A DNA stretch of 64,000 nucleotides from Hygrocybe punicea (GCA_963556145.1 OY744462.1:620001-684000), one strand, 5' to 3'. Positions 22,626 to 31,821 are shown, numbered from the stretch's first letter. A program made the numbers and translations. Notes: a model not told the origin generated them from the letters alone.

Positions 22626-22733
22626 GGGCATTCCAGTATGAATGGTCCTTGTAATGTGATGTGTGCTGTAGGGATGGTGACTAGTGACAGCATATTACTA
22701 TGTTTTGATCCGAATCCTGTTTGGATCATGATA

Positions 22734-23185
22734 TTCGCACAAGACAAGAAAAATCAACTGTCCCCAGTTGCTACTCTTCAAATAATGAAATCATTCCTCC
22801 CATCACCAAGATGCTTGTGAGATTGTCTATGCAAGGCATCTTGTGTATCTATTATTGTTTCAGATGTGTTCTTGGGTCATTCTGGACTCCAGAATGAACA
22901 ATATAAATTTGTCCTCTAAATCCAATGGGAAGGTGAATGCGAATTGAAATTGTTGTGATGGAAGAATTCTGTGGTGAATATGGGAGTAGCGACGGCGGGG
23001 GTGAATTCCATATGCTGATGATGGCTTCTGAGGATGAGGGTTTACAGGGAGGATAAACATCATTTCTTGTCTGACTTTCTGGACTTAGTCAGAGAGCAGT
23101 GAGGGATGCGGAGCGTTGATTCGAGTTGATGATAATACAAAAAAACAAATAAAAAATAAGGAACGTGTGGGTGCTTCAAAAAATA
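22734..23185. other. Ty3-2 3' internal non-coding region
   Basis: Between the LTR and the accessory ORF. It contains no open frame of note and, unexpectedly, no polypurine tract beside the LTR. The first bases TTCGC repeat the outer flank of LTR-A by chance or by a past rearrangement. Confidence 0.4.
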
Positions 23186-23833
23186 TCAAGTGCAGAATAG
23201 CACTTGTAGAGAATCGAGCCAGTTCCTTGCAGCCTCAGCGATTCCTACAGTCCTGTCCTCCTGACCTTCTTGAGTCCAATATTGAGGGACGGCTAATAAA
23301 AAACGAGTTCCGAAGATCGTGCTGCAAAGAAAAATAACATAACCATTCCTGATGGTCCAAATTCTTTCTACATCTCCTGCTCCCATAGATCCAGTAACGT
23401 GCATTCCAATTGTAATCTGCTTAGGCGGAGTATAGCGAAGAAGCCAAACGTTGACTCCTTGAAGAAGGGGCTTCTGAATCTTGTTGAGAAGCGCTACGCT
23501 AAGATATACGGTTTCTTGATTGGGATAAGTGTGACGTAGGTGATACTGGGTAGGATAAATGCGGGGATGGGGAACGGGTGTGTAGATTCGATCAGGGACG
23601 GTTATGGGCGTCAAGTGGACATGATGACGTCTAGTAATGGCAATAGGAAAGGGGCTGATTGTAGCGCTGGTGATTTCATTCGAAAATTGAGAGAGCATAG
23701 TGAATGAAGTATCTGAAGAATCGAGCGAAGAAGGCATGATATTAAGGAATGTGTAGAACACTACTTGTAGTGTCCAAAAAAATAAACAGGTTCGGCAATG
23801 AATGTATTTGGCATGTCCGGCATATTGGTCCAA
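23186..23833 (-). CDS. Ty3-2 accessory ORF of unknown function
   Basis: 215 codons downstream of integrase in the element's sense. It starts MDQYAGHAKYIHCRTC or, more plausibly, at MPSSLDSSDTSF (23743). Visible traits: a Pro/Thr/Tyr-rich middle (VPDRIYTPVPHPRIYPTQ), two Tyr-rich strands and a C-terminal hydrophobic run (GYVIFLCSTIFGTRFLLAV) that could cross a membrane. The position is where some retroelements carry an extra gene, but I see no envelope signature and name no function. Confidence 0.5.
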   Translation of the reverse strand: MDQYAGHAKYIHCRTCLFFWTLQVVFYTFLNIMPSSLDSSDTSFTMLSQFSNEITSATISPFPIAITRRHHVHLTPITVPDRIYTPVPHPRIYPTQYHLRHTYPNQETVYLSVALLNKIQKPLLQGVNVWLLRYTPPKQITIGMHVTGSMGAGDVERIWTIRNGYVIFLCSTIFGTRFLLAVPQYWTQEGQEDRTVGIAEAARNWLDSLQVLFCT

Positions 23834-24539
23834 TGGTTCTGATTTAGGCTAGTTGCGTGCCTGCGGCAACATAGTCTACATTAGGTAAATGATTGATGTG
23901 TCCCAATTTGTCAATTGGTAACAAATTTCCAGTTTGGGAATTCTAAGGGTCTGATGTGTGATGCGCCACAATTCGGTCCAGGCTTCTGGTCATATGGTTG
24001 CTGAGCACATGTGTGCCATGTGTTTGATGGGTAGGAGCGTATATTAGACTGACGTTTGCGTTCCCCTTTTTCCTCAGCTTTGTCCTGCGTGTTCGAGCGC
24101 CAGCTCCTTTTCTCCTGCTATTCCGCTGCCAGGGAATCGTAACTATCCACGGCTATGAATTCTGCTTGCCCCAATTATTTATTCTCCAAAAAAAACAACG
24201 GCCCCTTTTTGAAAAAGGGTGGTGAGTCGTTCTTTTGTAAACACTTTTCTTGTCATTAACTATTTCTTGGCCTAGTCTTGTGTTATTTTTCTAATTCCGA
24301 GCTCCAGCGATTGTACGTTCGTTTCCGGCAAATGATGGGAGGTGGGAACGGGGGATGTCCTTCCGTAGAGTGGTACACTGGTCTCTGGGCGTGTAGCAGG
24401 GGTGGAATATCTGGGATTGGCTTCTAGGATCTGGGTGGGGTCACTGTTTGTCTGTCTCTTTTTACATCTCCTTTCCATACACATTTCTTCATTATTTCTT
24501 GGACTAAGCATGGCACGATATCGTATTTTATTTCTTCCA
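23834..24539. other. Ty3-2 spacer after pol
   Basis: Separates integrase from the accessory ORF. A frame at 24272-24646 overlaps the pol end in another phase and is Arg/Pro-rich; it may be a relic of a longer integrase tail or nothing. No other feature seen. Confidence 0.4.
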
Positions 24540-26741
24540 TTAATACTGGTGTGATGTATTTTTTTCCGAATGAATGGAATTGGGTTCGCTAGGGGAATCA
24601 TGGTCTGAGCTTGAATCCATGGGATTATCTGAATCTTCTGGATCAATCGGGTCTAGAAGGAATGGGTGATTCCGAGAAATATATGGCAAGATTCTGAACG
24701 CGGCGTAACGTTCAGCATGTTCGGTTCCATCTAGTTCTTTCAATATGTAGTTCCCTTTGGGAGTTCTCTGAACAACTTCAAAGGGTCCAAGATAACGTGG
24801 TTCAGTCTTGAATTTTCCTACAGTGGACTCCAGTCTACTGTTCCGAATTAAAACTAATTCTCCTGATTCGTAATTGCGTTTCTGCAGGCGTTTATGCAAT
24901 CTGCGTTCAAATTGCAATTTTGATCTGAAACGTGCTTGTTCCAATGTGGTAGCTGCTTTGTCTATGTCTTCTTGATGCCTTTCTAATTGCCTGATGCGGA
25001 GCATCAGCAATTCTGAGGTAGAGAGGCCTGAACGAAAGCCTTCAACCATAAAGGTTGCTTCTGAAAGATCAAATGGTAGGAGAGGGTGCATTCCATGTAG
25101 GAGGTAGTAGGGTGAATATCCTGTCACACTACTAACTGTGATTCGATCTGCGAAAATAGCAGCTTCAACATGCTTATGCCAGTTTCGAATTCCTCCAAAT
25201 TTGTCCTTGTCACAAGATTTGACAATAGCTTCTCTTAATGTGAAATGTCCACGTTCCACCACTCCATTGGCATGTTTGTTATAAGGTGTGATGCGAACCT
25301 GAGGAATCTTCATACGACAAAGTAGGATTTCAAATGCACCTTTAACTTCGCTTCCATTGTCTGTGACTACATGACCAATGGCTCCATAGCGACAATAGAT
25401 CTGTTCCCAGAAGAACTTGGCTAGGTTCTGGGAATTGTTGGAACGAATGGCGCGAACTTCAGTTGTGCCTGAGAGATCATCACGAGCAGCAACAATGAAA
25501 TTGAATCCTCCTGATGGTGGCATAGACATCACATCAATGTAAACCTTTTGGAATAGAGTGGTGGGTGTAGAAATGGTGGGGGATATCTCCATCTTCTTTA
25601 AGGTACGAATTTGACATTCATGACAGGATGAAACATGATGGCGAACATCTGACCTAAGGTGTGGCCAATAGAAACGAAGTCGTACTAAATCGAATACTGC
25701 ATGTTCCCCTTTATGTCCTAGGTTCTCATGAGCCTGAGTCAGAATGGCTATTCTCTTCCTTGGGTTCATGATTACCAATAAAGGAGATCGTTTTCCATTT
25801 CTCTTGAACATGTCTCTTGCTTTAAGATAGAATTCCGAAACCTTCTTCAGAAATCTTTTACGAGCCTGCAAAGATTCTGTAGGAGGCATTTCTAGGGTGG
25901 AGAGGAAATGATATACATCCTGAAGTATTTTCTCCTGTTTTGATCTAGGAGCATTTGAGGATGGGAGTGTGCTAGTCTTGTATGGCAATTTTGTGGGAGT
26001 AGAGAAACAATATCTCTTGACTTGGTGAGGGTCTGGAACATGAATGAGCAGTGCAATGTCATCCAGCCAGGAATCATCATGTTCTATTATTTCTTCATCC
26101 TCTGCTAATTCTCTCCTGGAGAGGGCATCTGGTCCTTTAAATTGCTTTGCTGGGACATGAATTAATTTGAAATCAAAAAGAAGGATTCCCTGAATCCATC
26201 TGTTGATTGCGGCATTGGGTTGGAGATCAGGTTCATTGAGCATGCCTCTGATGTATTTAGCATCAACTTCAACATGCAAATTCTTCACTCCAATAAGATG
26301 AATTCGCCAGTGACGTAATGCGCGATAGAGTCCATATAATTCCAATTTGGGCTGGGAATATCTAGACTCTCTTTCATTCATGGGTAGTGATCCATAACGA
26401 GCTGGGCGGCGTCTTCCATTGTCATCAATCTGTGAGAGAATAAATCCTGCAGCAATAGCACTGCTATCAACTGATAAAAAGACAGGGTTGTCTGAATGAT
26501 AGTCAATGGGATTTAAAGCAGGAGCTGATGATACTCTTTGCTTCAGAGTATCAAAGGCTGCTTGTCTCCTTTCATCCCAAATGAACTCTGCTCCTTTGTG
26601 AACTAATTCTGTGAGAGGTCTTGCAAGAAGGGAATAATCTTGAATCCAAACACGAACTGTGCCACAGAGTCCCAAAAATCCTCTGACATCTCTGGGAGTC
26701 TTAAGTGGTGGCCAACTAAGAACTTTTTGAAACTTTGTCAT
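24540..26741 (-). CDS. Ty3-2 Pol, RNase H and integrase part
   Basis: Frame of 733 codons. Order: connection domain (VLSWPPLKTPRDVRGFLGLC), RNase H (LSVDSSAIAAGFILSQ, VEVDAKYIRGMLN, HVPAKQFKGPDALSRRE around residues 200-210), integrase HHCC (HENLGHKGEH ... CHECQ, about 335-375), catalytic D (YIDVMSMP, ~405), D (VTDNGSEVKG, ~460), E (NGVVERGHFTLRE, ~495), then a chromodomain-less C-terminal domain and acidic Ser-rich tail. The apparent start at 26741 is not a true one: the reverse transcriptase frame runs into this one across a five-A run at 26724-26728, where a single extra base would explain the shift. Confidence 0.9.
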   Translation of the reverse strand: MTKFQKVLSWPPLKTPRDVRGFLGLCGTVRVWIQDYSLLARPLTELVHKGAEFIWDERRQAAFDTLKQRVSSAPALNPIDYHSDNPVFLSVDSSAIAAGFILSQIDDNGRRRPARYGSLPMNERESRYSQPKLELYGLYRALRHWRIHLIGVKNLHVEVDAKYIRGMLNEPDLQPNAAINRWIQGILLFDFKLIHVPAKQFKGPDALSRRELAEDEEIIEHDDSWLDDIALLIHVPDPHQVKRYCFSTPTKLPYKTSTLPSSNAPRSKQEKILQDVYHFLSTLEMPPTESLQARKRFLKKVSEFYLKARDMFKRNGKRSPLLVIMNPRKRIAILTQAHENLGHKGEHAVFDLVRLRFYWPHLRSDVRHHVSSCHECQIRTLKKMEISPTISTPTTLFQKVYIDVMSMPPSGGFNFIVAARDDLSGTTEVRAIRSNNSQNLAKFFWEQIYCRYGAIGHVVTDNGSEVKGAFEILLCRMKIPQVRITPYNKHANGVVERGHFTLREAIVKSCDKDKFGGIRNWHKHVEAAIFADRITVSSVTGYSPYYLLHGMHPLLPFDLSEATFMVEGFRSGLSTSELLMLRIRQLERHQEDIDKAATTLEQARFRSKLQFERRLHKRLQKRNYESGELVLIRNSRLESTVGKFKTEPRYLGPFEVVQRTPKGNYILKELDGTEHAERYAAFRILPYISRNHPFLLDPIDPEDSDNPMDSSSDHDSPSEPNSIHSEKNTSHQY

Positions 26742-27798
26742 CTTCAGGAATGCGTCCTGCTGGGGTACACTTCTGTCCGACTATAATAGCTTCTTGTCTG
26801 CAAATCTGTGTCTTCTTGGCTGAAAAAGTAGCTCCAGCACGTTTAATTCTGTGCATTATGCGATGTACATCACAAGCATGTTCCCAGATGAATCTCCTGA
26901 TTCCTGGGTTGTCTGTGAGCACTTCTGGTTTTCCTTCTGTGTCCAGGTAATTTGAAACTGGTCCTTTGATAGAACAATCATCAATAAAGATATTGGCTAT
27001 CTCAGGCATTTCATCTTGAAGAACGAAAGTCATGCATCTCTGGAATTCAGCAGGTGAATTGGTGAATCCAGTGGGCAGTGATGTAAGGCGAAGTAATCCA
27101 AGGGGTGACCAAAATGCAGTCATATCGCGTGAATCTGGATGGACTTTCCTAGCATCAAATCCCCACATTAAATCAAACACTGTGTAGCATTGCCTTCCAG
27201 CAAATGGTTCCACAAAGTCATCAATAATGGGTAAGAGTCCAGCATCTCTGATAGTAACTTTGTTCAGAGGCTGCAGGTCATGGACAATTCGAAGCTTTCC
27301 ATCTTTCTTCAACACACAAAACCACCTGGATCTATATGAAGATTGACTGGCTTCATATACATTGGCTTCAACCTTGAGCTTGAGAACTTCAATGACTTTC
27401 TCTCTAATTCCTGGGGGGATAGGGATGTTCCTATATACCCATGGGGTATGTGGGATTACTGGCATGATGTATGGGGAGAAATATGAATCCTTGAGTGTTC
27501 CTCTCTCTTTGTCTTCAAATGCAATAGATTCTTGATTGAGGAACATCACATGAGCAAATAATTTCTCTTCTTCTGGCCATAAAAATCCTGTATGATTGAT
27601 ATTGAGAAACTCTAAACGTTCCAATGAGAGTTTCTGGATAGGGGTGAATGTTGGAGGGTGTGTTGGCAATTGAGGGAGATTGGCAAGGGGGTCATGGGGA
27701 AACTGCCTTGTGACTCTAGCAGTCTCTGGGAATGTTCCTTGCACTGGATGCACTTTCTGATCAACTCTCTTGTAAGCTGACAGCACATTTGGATATCC
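26716..27798 (-). CDS. Ty3-2 Pol, reverse transcriptase part
   Basis: Reverse transcriptase of the element: EANVYEASQSSYRSRWFCVL, GKLRIVHDLQPLNKVTIRDA, CYTVFDLMWGFDARKVH (first Asp), LTSLPTGFTNSPAEFQRCM and NIFIDDCSIKG, where FIDD replaces YxDD at about residue 270. Upstream, one TAA (27801-27799) separates it from an acidic linker in the same frame. Downstream it is shifted against the RNase H/integrase frame. Both breaks look like simple mutations, though a programmed event cannot be excluded. Confidence 0.9.
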   Translation of the reverse strand, partial: GYPNVLSAYKRVDQKVHPVQGTFPETARVTRQFPHDPLANLPQLPTHPPTFTPIQKLSLERLEFLNINHTGFLWPEEEKLFAHVMFLNQESIAFEDKERGTLKDSYFSPYIMPVIPHTPWVYRNIPIPPGIREKVIEVLKLKVEANVYEASQSSYRSRWFCVLKKDGKLRIVHDLQPLNKVTIRDAGLLPIIDDFVEPFAGRQCYTVFDLMWGFDARKVHPDSRDMTAFWSPLGLLRLTSLPTGFTNSPAEFQRCMTFVLQDEMPEIANIFIDDCSIKGPVSNYLDTEGKPEVLTDNPGIRRFIWEHACDVHRIMHRIKRAGATFSAKKTQICRQEAIIVGQKCTPAGRIPEDDKVSKSS

Positions 27799-28161
27799 TT
27801 AAACATCATAGTCTTGAGAAGGGACAATGAGGATGTCATCCTCACTGTATGGTAAAGTCTCTTCTCTTCCTCCAATGGTATAATAATAATCTGCTTCTTC
27901 TTCTTCATCATCCTCTGAATCTGAAATTTCTAGAAGAAAAGGCATAGCATCTGCCTCTTCAGAATTTCCATTTTCAGAGTCTGATTTATCTTCTATATGG
28001 ATCATGGTGTTCTTGACTGAACAATTAGGGATGGGATTATCTGATTCTTCTTGGTGATGCACAGTGGCATACAGGACAAGGAGTGGTTCTTCATTGACTG
28101 CAGTGGCTTGTACAGTACTAGAATCCTCTGGACTAGTAACGATACTCTTCAGGGTATTGTC
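27799..28161 (-). CDS. Ty3-2 acidic linker before reverse transcriptase
   Basis: The in-phase region upstream of the TAA at 27801-27799 reads DNTLKSIVTSPEDSSTVQA and then a Glu/Asp-rich stretch. It begins right after TTTTTTCTTGCAG (minus strand, ending 28162), a textbook 3' splice site, suggesting that Pol is joined to Gag by splicing. I could not find a convincing 5' splice site near the Gag stop, so the join is unresolved. Confidence 0.55.
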   Translation of the reverse strand, partial: DNTLKSIVTSPEDSSTVQATAVNEEPLLVLYATVHHQEESDNPIPNCSVKNTMIHIEDKSDSENGNSEEADAMPFLLEISDSEDDEEEEADYYYTIGGREETLPYSEDDILIVPSQDYDV

Positions 28162-28378
28162 CTGCAAGAAAAAATTCAAAAGAAAGTGTAAACAAAAAAC
28201 AACAATTCTGGAGATTATGGAGATTAGGGGTAAGAGTTCAACTATAATGAGAAAAAGACATAAGAGCAATTCTGTAAAGGAGAAGCAAATTCTGTACATC
28301 AATAGAAATAGCAGCATATAAAATAAAATCATTGGTTCAATTATACAAAACAGACTTGTCAAAATTGGATGCTGTCCT
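28162..28378 (-). other. Ty3-2 Gag/Pol junction, possible intron
   Basis: About 217 bp with stops in the Gag frame, rich in pyrimidines toward its 3' end on the minus strand and ending in TTGCAG. GTATAATTG near 28342 is the only candidate donor seen and is weak. Confidence 0.4.
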
Positions 28379-30037
28379 TTATTGAGAAGGCCTATGATGG
28401 GATTTGCTGAAATCCGGTGGGTCAAAGTATCCTTCATCAAAGAGAGCATTGATGGTATCAGAGCGACGAAAGCGCATGTCCAGGACAGCATTAATTGCAT
28501 CTGCAAGTAGAAATCTGCGATTGGAACGAAATACCATGGAAGCATTTCGAAGAAATTCAATTTCTTCATGAGTGAGAAGGGGGTTGGATTCCAGAAAACG
28601 AATAGGCTTGTTGTGAGAAGTAGGATTGGATGGAGGAGGTAGTTTGTTTTCTCTGTCCAGAAAACGAAACAAATAGCATTGACGATAGAAGTAGAGACGA
28701 ACTGGATCATTGACAGGTCTCTGGTCAATGCGAGACTTCCAAGCTTGAGTAGCGAGTCTTGCTGCAATACGACGAATTCCTTCTACAATGGCACCACGAA
28801 TTGCACTAAGAATTCCCAAATGAACATCCTGAGTAGTATGGAAGTCTGGCTCAGCTGCAAGGATCTGTGCTGCAGCTAAGTCACGAGGTTGTGGATGATC
28901 ATGAGGTTGTGAATGATCATGAGATTGTGAATGGCCTTGATCTGAAGTAGTAATAGCGAATACTTGAATGGGGATATATGAAGATTGAAGGGGTATTTCA
29001 GCTTCCAATTGACAGAGAAGATTGGTCTCTGGGAAAGTAGACCTAAGAGCAGGGGTGGTTTCCAGAGAAATAGGGGATAACAATCTAGAATTATTCTCTT
29101 GAGGAATATTGGTCTCCAAGGCATGTAAAGACTTTGCCTTGTCAAAAGGAATCTGTGTATCTTCATCAGACAATGAGGTGATCTCTGCTCCTTCTGGAGG
29201 GGGCCAGGGATCATCTGATTTGTGAATGGATGTTGATGGAATGAATGGCTTGGCCATTGGATTTAATGAACTAGCTTTGAGAATGTCCACATCAGTTGTA
29301 GATACAACTGGGGGAGGTGGGTCACAATGAGAACTTGATCCTGAATTAGGGCTGATTGTTGGATGGTCCTTCACTTCCTCCTCCCATCTAAACATATCCA
29401 ATTCATCTTCTGAGTCTGTCTCCAGGTCCATTGAACAATCTGAAGAGTCTGAAGAATCCGAATATTCTTCATCTGAAGATCCAAAAATGGATTCAGGACT
29501 GATCCAGGTCCTGCTGGGTGGGAGTCCTTGAATTCTATTGTCACTGTCTCCAGTCTCCTCCAAATTTGGACAAGGGATGGGTGGCCTAAGAGTCTGAATA
29601 TTGGGAATGAGGGGTGTGTCTGAGGAGACATTGTCTTCTTCAGCTGGGTCTTCCTGATCCATGTACAAAGAAGAACTATCATCATTGATAGAGGAAGGTG
29701 GGTGTACAAGGTATTCCAGGTAATTTACATTGGCTGGATCTCTTGGATCAGCATTGGGGACTTCATAAACAGTAGATGGGGATTCTTCAAAGGGATCACA
29801 ATCTGGACTAAAAGAATTTAAAACAGGAGAATACATGGGTGACACTATAGGAGAAGGGGTGGCATAAGGATCACGAAAGAAAGATGGGGAAGGGGAAGGA
29901 GGGGGTGACTGAAATGGGAAGCGGAGGTCTTGAGGGAACCAGGGTCCATTGAGGAGGGGTCTTGGGGGTGGTTCCTGTTCAGGATAGAGTAGGCTAGGTG
30001 GCGTAGGTGGGTTATCGCGCGCGGATGAAATGGGATG
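28379..30037 (-). CDS. Ty3-2 Gag-PR polyprotein, C-terminal part
   Basis: Open frame that continues the 31822-35769 frame once the TRIM-like insert and one GCGT are discounted (junction reads ATC ACA CGC / CAT CCC). It encodes a Ser/Pro/Asp-rich low-complexity region (SPPPSPSPSFFRDPYATP, DSSDSSDCSMDLETDSEDE), a His/Gln-Pro repeat (SHDHSQPHDHPQPRDL) and a helical C-terminal end (IEFLRNASMVFRSNRRFLLA). It ends at TGA/TAA 28379. The role of this long tail is unknown to me; it is not a canonical Gag domain. Confidence 0.8.
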   Translation of the reverse strand, partial: HPISSARDNPPTPPSLLYPEQEPPPRPLLNGPWFPQDLRFPFQSPPPSPSPSFFRDPYATPSPIVSPMYSPVLNSFSPDCDPFEESPSTVYEVPNADPRDPANVNYLEYLVHPPSSINDDSSSLYMDQEDPAEEDNVSSDTPLIPNIQTLRPPIPCPNLEETGDSDNRIQGLPPSRTWISPESIFGSSDEEYSDSSDSSDCSMDLETDSEDELDMFRWEEEVKDHPTISPNSGSSSHCDPPPPVVSTTDVDILKASSLNPMAKPFIPSTSIHKSDDPWPPPEGAEITSLSDEDTQIPFDKAKSLHALETNIPQENNSRLLSPISLETTPALRSTFPETNLLCQLEAEIPLQSSYIPIQVFAITTSDQGHSQSHDHSQPHDHPQPRDLAAAQILAAEPDFHTTQDVHLGILSAIRGAIVEGIRRIAARLATQAWKSRIDQRPVNDPVRLYFYRQCYLFRFLDRENKLPPPSNPTSHNKPIRFLESNPLLTHEEIEFLRNASMVFRSNRRFLLADAINAVLDMRFRRSDTINALFDEGYFDPPDFSKSHHRPSQ

Positions 30038-30041
30038 GCGT

Positions 30042-30197
30042 TGGAGTGGGTCCGAGGCTGCTCACACACGAATGGGGAAGTCACGACGGAATCGGATAGG
30101 ATATCATGAGATGGACTAAGACTAAGACAGGGAATCCTACATAAGGGATCCAACCGTGAGACCTAAGTCACGTGATGGACCAGGCACAACTACTCCA
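30042..30197 (-). repeat. TRIM 3' LTR
   Basis: 156 bp, TG...CA ended, identical to 31666-31821. It contains an in-phase short frame seen twice only because the LTRs are duplicates. Confidence 0.93.
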
Positions 30198-30213
30198 AGT
30201 GCCCCTCCTCTCT
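30198..30213 (-). other. TRIM polypurine tract
   Basis: On the minus strand AGAGAGGAGGGGCACT directly precedes the 3' LTR, where plus-strand DNA synthesis of LTR elements is primed. Confidence 0.7.
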
Positions 30214-30347
30214 GTAGCGACGCCCTCGTCGCTAACAAAAGAGGAAAACAAAACAAAACAAAAAAACAAAAAAACAAAAAAAACAAAAAGCAACAAACAA
30301 GAAAGGAAAGAAAAAGGCAAAACAGCGACCAGAGAAACAAGAAGGGC

Positions 30348-31595
30348 CTAGTCTACTCCATGGGGGTCTAAGAACGAGGAGCCCTGCACTGGGTGAGAAG
30401 GAAACTGGGATAATGTGCTAAAAAATGGGAAAATGGTGGTGGAATGGGGAAAGGGACGCGGAAAAAGACGGCACGGAGTCAGTGAATGGGTCGTTGGCCA
30501 TGGGTCGACGCGGGGGGATGTGGGGCCGCCATACGATGCGTGGGCAGGGCCATGAACACGTCCGTTTGGGGTACGGCCATCGTAGTACGTCGTGTGGGTG
30601 GGGCAATGGGGGATGTGACCTTGGGGCGTGGTGGACGGATTTGCGTCCCTGGGTACGCGGTTGGGGGGGCCGTATCGCGTGGGTAGGTCGTCGTGGGGGT
30701 GCGTAGACGTGTGGGGATTGGGACGTGGGGTCGCGCGTGTGTAGACGGGGTATGGAGGAGCGGGGTGTGCCGTTCGCGTTGGGATGGGCTGTGGACGCGC
30801 GGGGGTGGTCGATGGTGCTGGGAACGGGCGTGTGGGGCCGTGAAACGAGCCGGCGTGGGGCTCGCGGGTTCTCGCGCGGGTAGCCCGTTGTTGCGTTTCG
30901 TTGGGTGGGTTTGGACGCGTCGTTCGCGTGGGTATGGGCCGTTGGGGCCGTGTTGGTACTTCAGGCGCGAGGGATCTGACGCGGGCGTGTTGTGCCGTGC
31001 CCATGGGGTCGAGAAAGTGGGTCCCGGCGTGGGCGAGGAGTGCGAGTTGATGTGGTGACGTGGCTGTTGGGCGACGCGGCAACGGATGGGTGGGCGTGAA
31101 AACGGGGTTGGTGAGGACGGCGTAGGTGGCAACGGGACCGGTAGGGTTGTGATACGGACGTGGGGGCGTTGCGAGGGTCTGCGTGTTCAGTAATGTACCT
31201 GTAGGGGTCTGAATATAAAAGGGAAGGTCGAAAACGGGGACGGTGAGGTCGAGGGCGCGTCTTGCTGCGCGACGGCGTTGTTGGATTCGTCGTCCGGCTC
31301 GGCAGCCTCGTGGGGGTCTTGTAAGGAGCGTGGGGTGCCGTGGTTGGGCGTGGTTGGTTGGGTTTTTGGTGGGCGAAGCTGGTGACGTGGCTGCGCGAGG
31401 TGGCTGTGCGGAATGGTGAAGATGGGCGAAAAGTCGTGAAGATGGTCGCGGGGCATGTAGGATGATGCGGACGTAACGCTGGGGCCATCGGAGATTGTTT
31501 TTTGTAGTGTTTTGCATGGGTGTGCTGCGTGGAATCGCGCGGGTGGGCTCTCGGGGGGGTACTCTGTGCTCGAAAATCTCTGTTGCTGTACTCAA
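30348..31595 (-). CDS. TRIM internal ORF, Pro/Thr/Arg-rich
   Basis: 415 codons filling most of the interior, very rich in Pro, Thr, Arg and His. There is no zinc knuckle, protease or polymerase motif. It could be a degenerate Gag-like product or a by-product of GC-rich composition; several shorter frames overlap it in other phases. Length and the absence of stops are the only support. An A-rich tract (30236-30330) lies between it and the 3' LTR. Confidence 0.35.
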   Translation of the reverse strand: MSTATEIFEHRVPPREPTRAIPRSTPMQNTTKNNLRWPQRYVRIILHAPRPSSRLFAHLHHSAQPPRAATSPASPTKNPTNHAQPRHPTLLTRPPRGCRAGRRIQQRRRAARRALDLTVPVFDLPFYIQTPTGTLLNTQTLATPPRPYHNPTGPVATYAVLTNPVFTPTHPLPRRPTATSPHQLALLAHAGTHFLDPMGTAQHARVRSLAPEVPTRPQRPIPTRTTRPNPPNETQQRATRARTREPHAGSFHGPTRPFPAPSTTPARPQPIPTRTAHPAPPYPVYTRATPRPNPHTSTHPHDDLPTRYGPPNRVPRDANPSTTPQGHIPHCPTHTTYYDGRTPNGRVHGPAHASYGGPTSPRVDPWPTTHSLTPCRLFPRPFPHSTTIFPFFSTLSQFPSHPVQGSSFLDPHGVD

Positions 31596-31644
31596 AAAGG
31601 GTCTGTGCGAGTGGAATGGTGTGGTCTCCGGTGCCGTGGCTCGA

Positions 31645-31662
31645 ATCGCGCTCTCATCACCA
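31645..31662 (-). other. TRIM primer binding site
   Basis: Minus strand TGGTGATGAGAGCGCGATTC, three bases (TCG) after the LTR end. It is nearly identical to the Ty3-1 site at 864, with the same spacer, which points to a Ty3-1-like element as the partner that mobilises it. Confidence 0.85.
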
Positions 31663-31665
31663 CGA

Positions 31666-31821
31666 TGGAGTGGGTCCGAGGCTGCTCACACACGAATGGG
31701 GAAGTCACGACGGAATCGGATAGGATATCATGAGATGGACTAAGACTAAGACAGGGAATCCTACATAAGGGATCCAACCGTGAGACCTAAGTCACGTGAT
31801 GGACCAGGCACAACTACTCCA
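31666..31821 (-). repeat. TRIM 5' LTR
   Basis: 156 bp, identical to 30042-30197; outer flank GCGT at 31822. Confidence 0.93.

Larger units (their letters stand above)
20832..22733 (-). mobile_element. Ty3-2 3' LTR (LTR-A)
   Basis: About 1.9 kb direct repeat of 35867-37767; the two differ at only a handful of positions (for example gagtgaac/gaatgaac near 21065), so insertion was recent. In element sense it starts TGTCATGATCC (here TATCATG) and ends GCAAAACA. The outer flank is TCGC. A solo copy in the other orientation lies at 42212-44110. I see no purine tract at the inner edge (22734 onward), which is odd for an element this young. Confidence 0.95.
30042..31821 (-). mobile_element. TRIM-like element with identical 156-bp LTRs
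   Basis: A 1,780-bp non-autonomous LTR element. Direct repeats at 30042-30197 and 31666-31821 are identical at all 156 bases and have TGGAGT...ACTCCA ends. GCGT flanks both sides (30038-30041, 31822-31825). On the minus strand a primer binding site follows the right LTR and a purine tract precedes the left one. No reverse transcriptase or integrase is present. It sits in the Ty3-2 Gag frame and is the youngest insert seen here. Confidence 0.93.

Noticed and set aside
20827..22738. LTR-A as an independent solo LTR flanked by TTCGC
   Set aside because: Gene B continues in frame only if the outer borders are 20831 and 37768, which requires LTR-A and LTR-B to be the two ends of one element.
30137..30371. 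Phe/Leu-rich frame in the A-rich tract
   Set aside because: Homopolymer-driven translation next to the TRIM 3' LTR.
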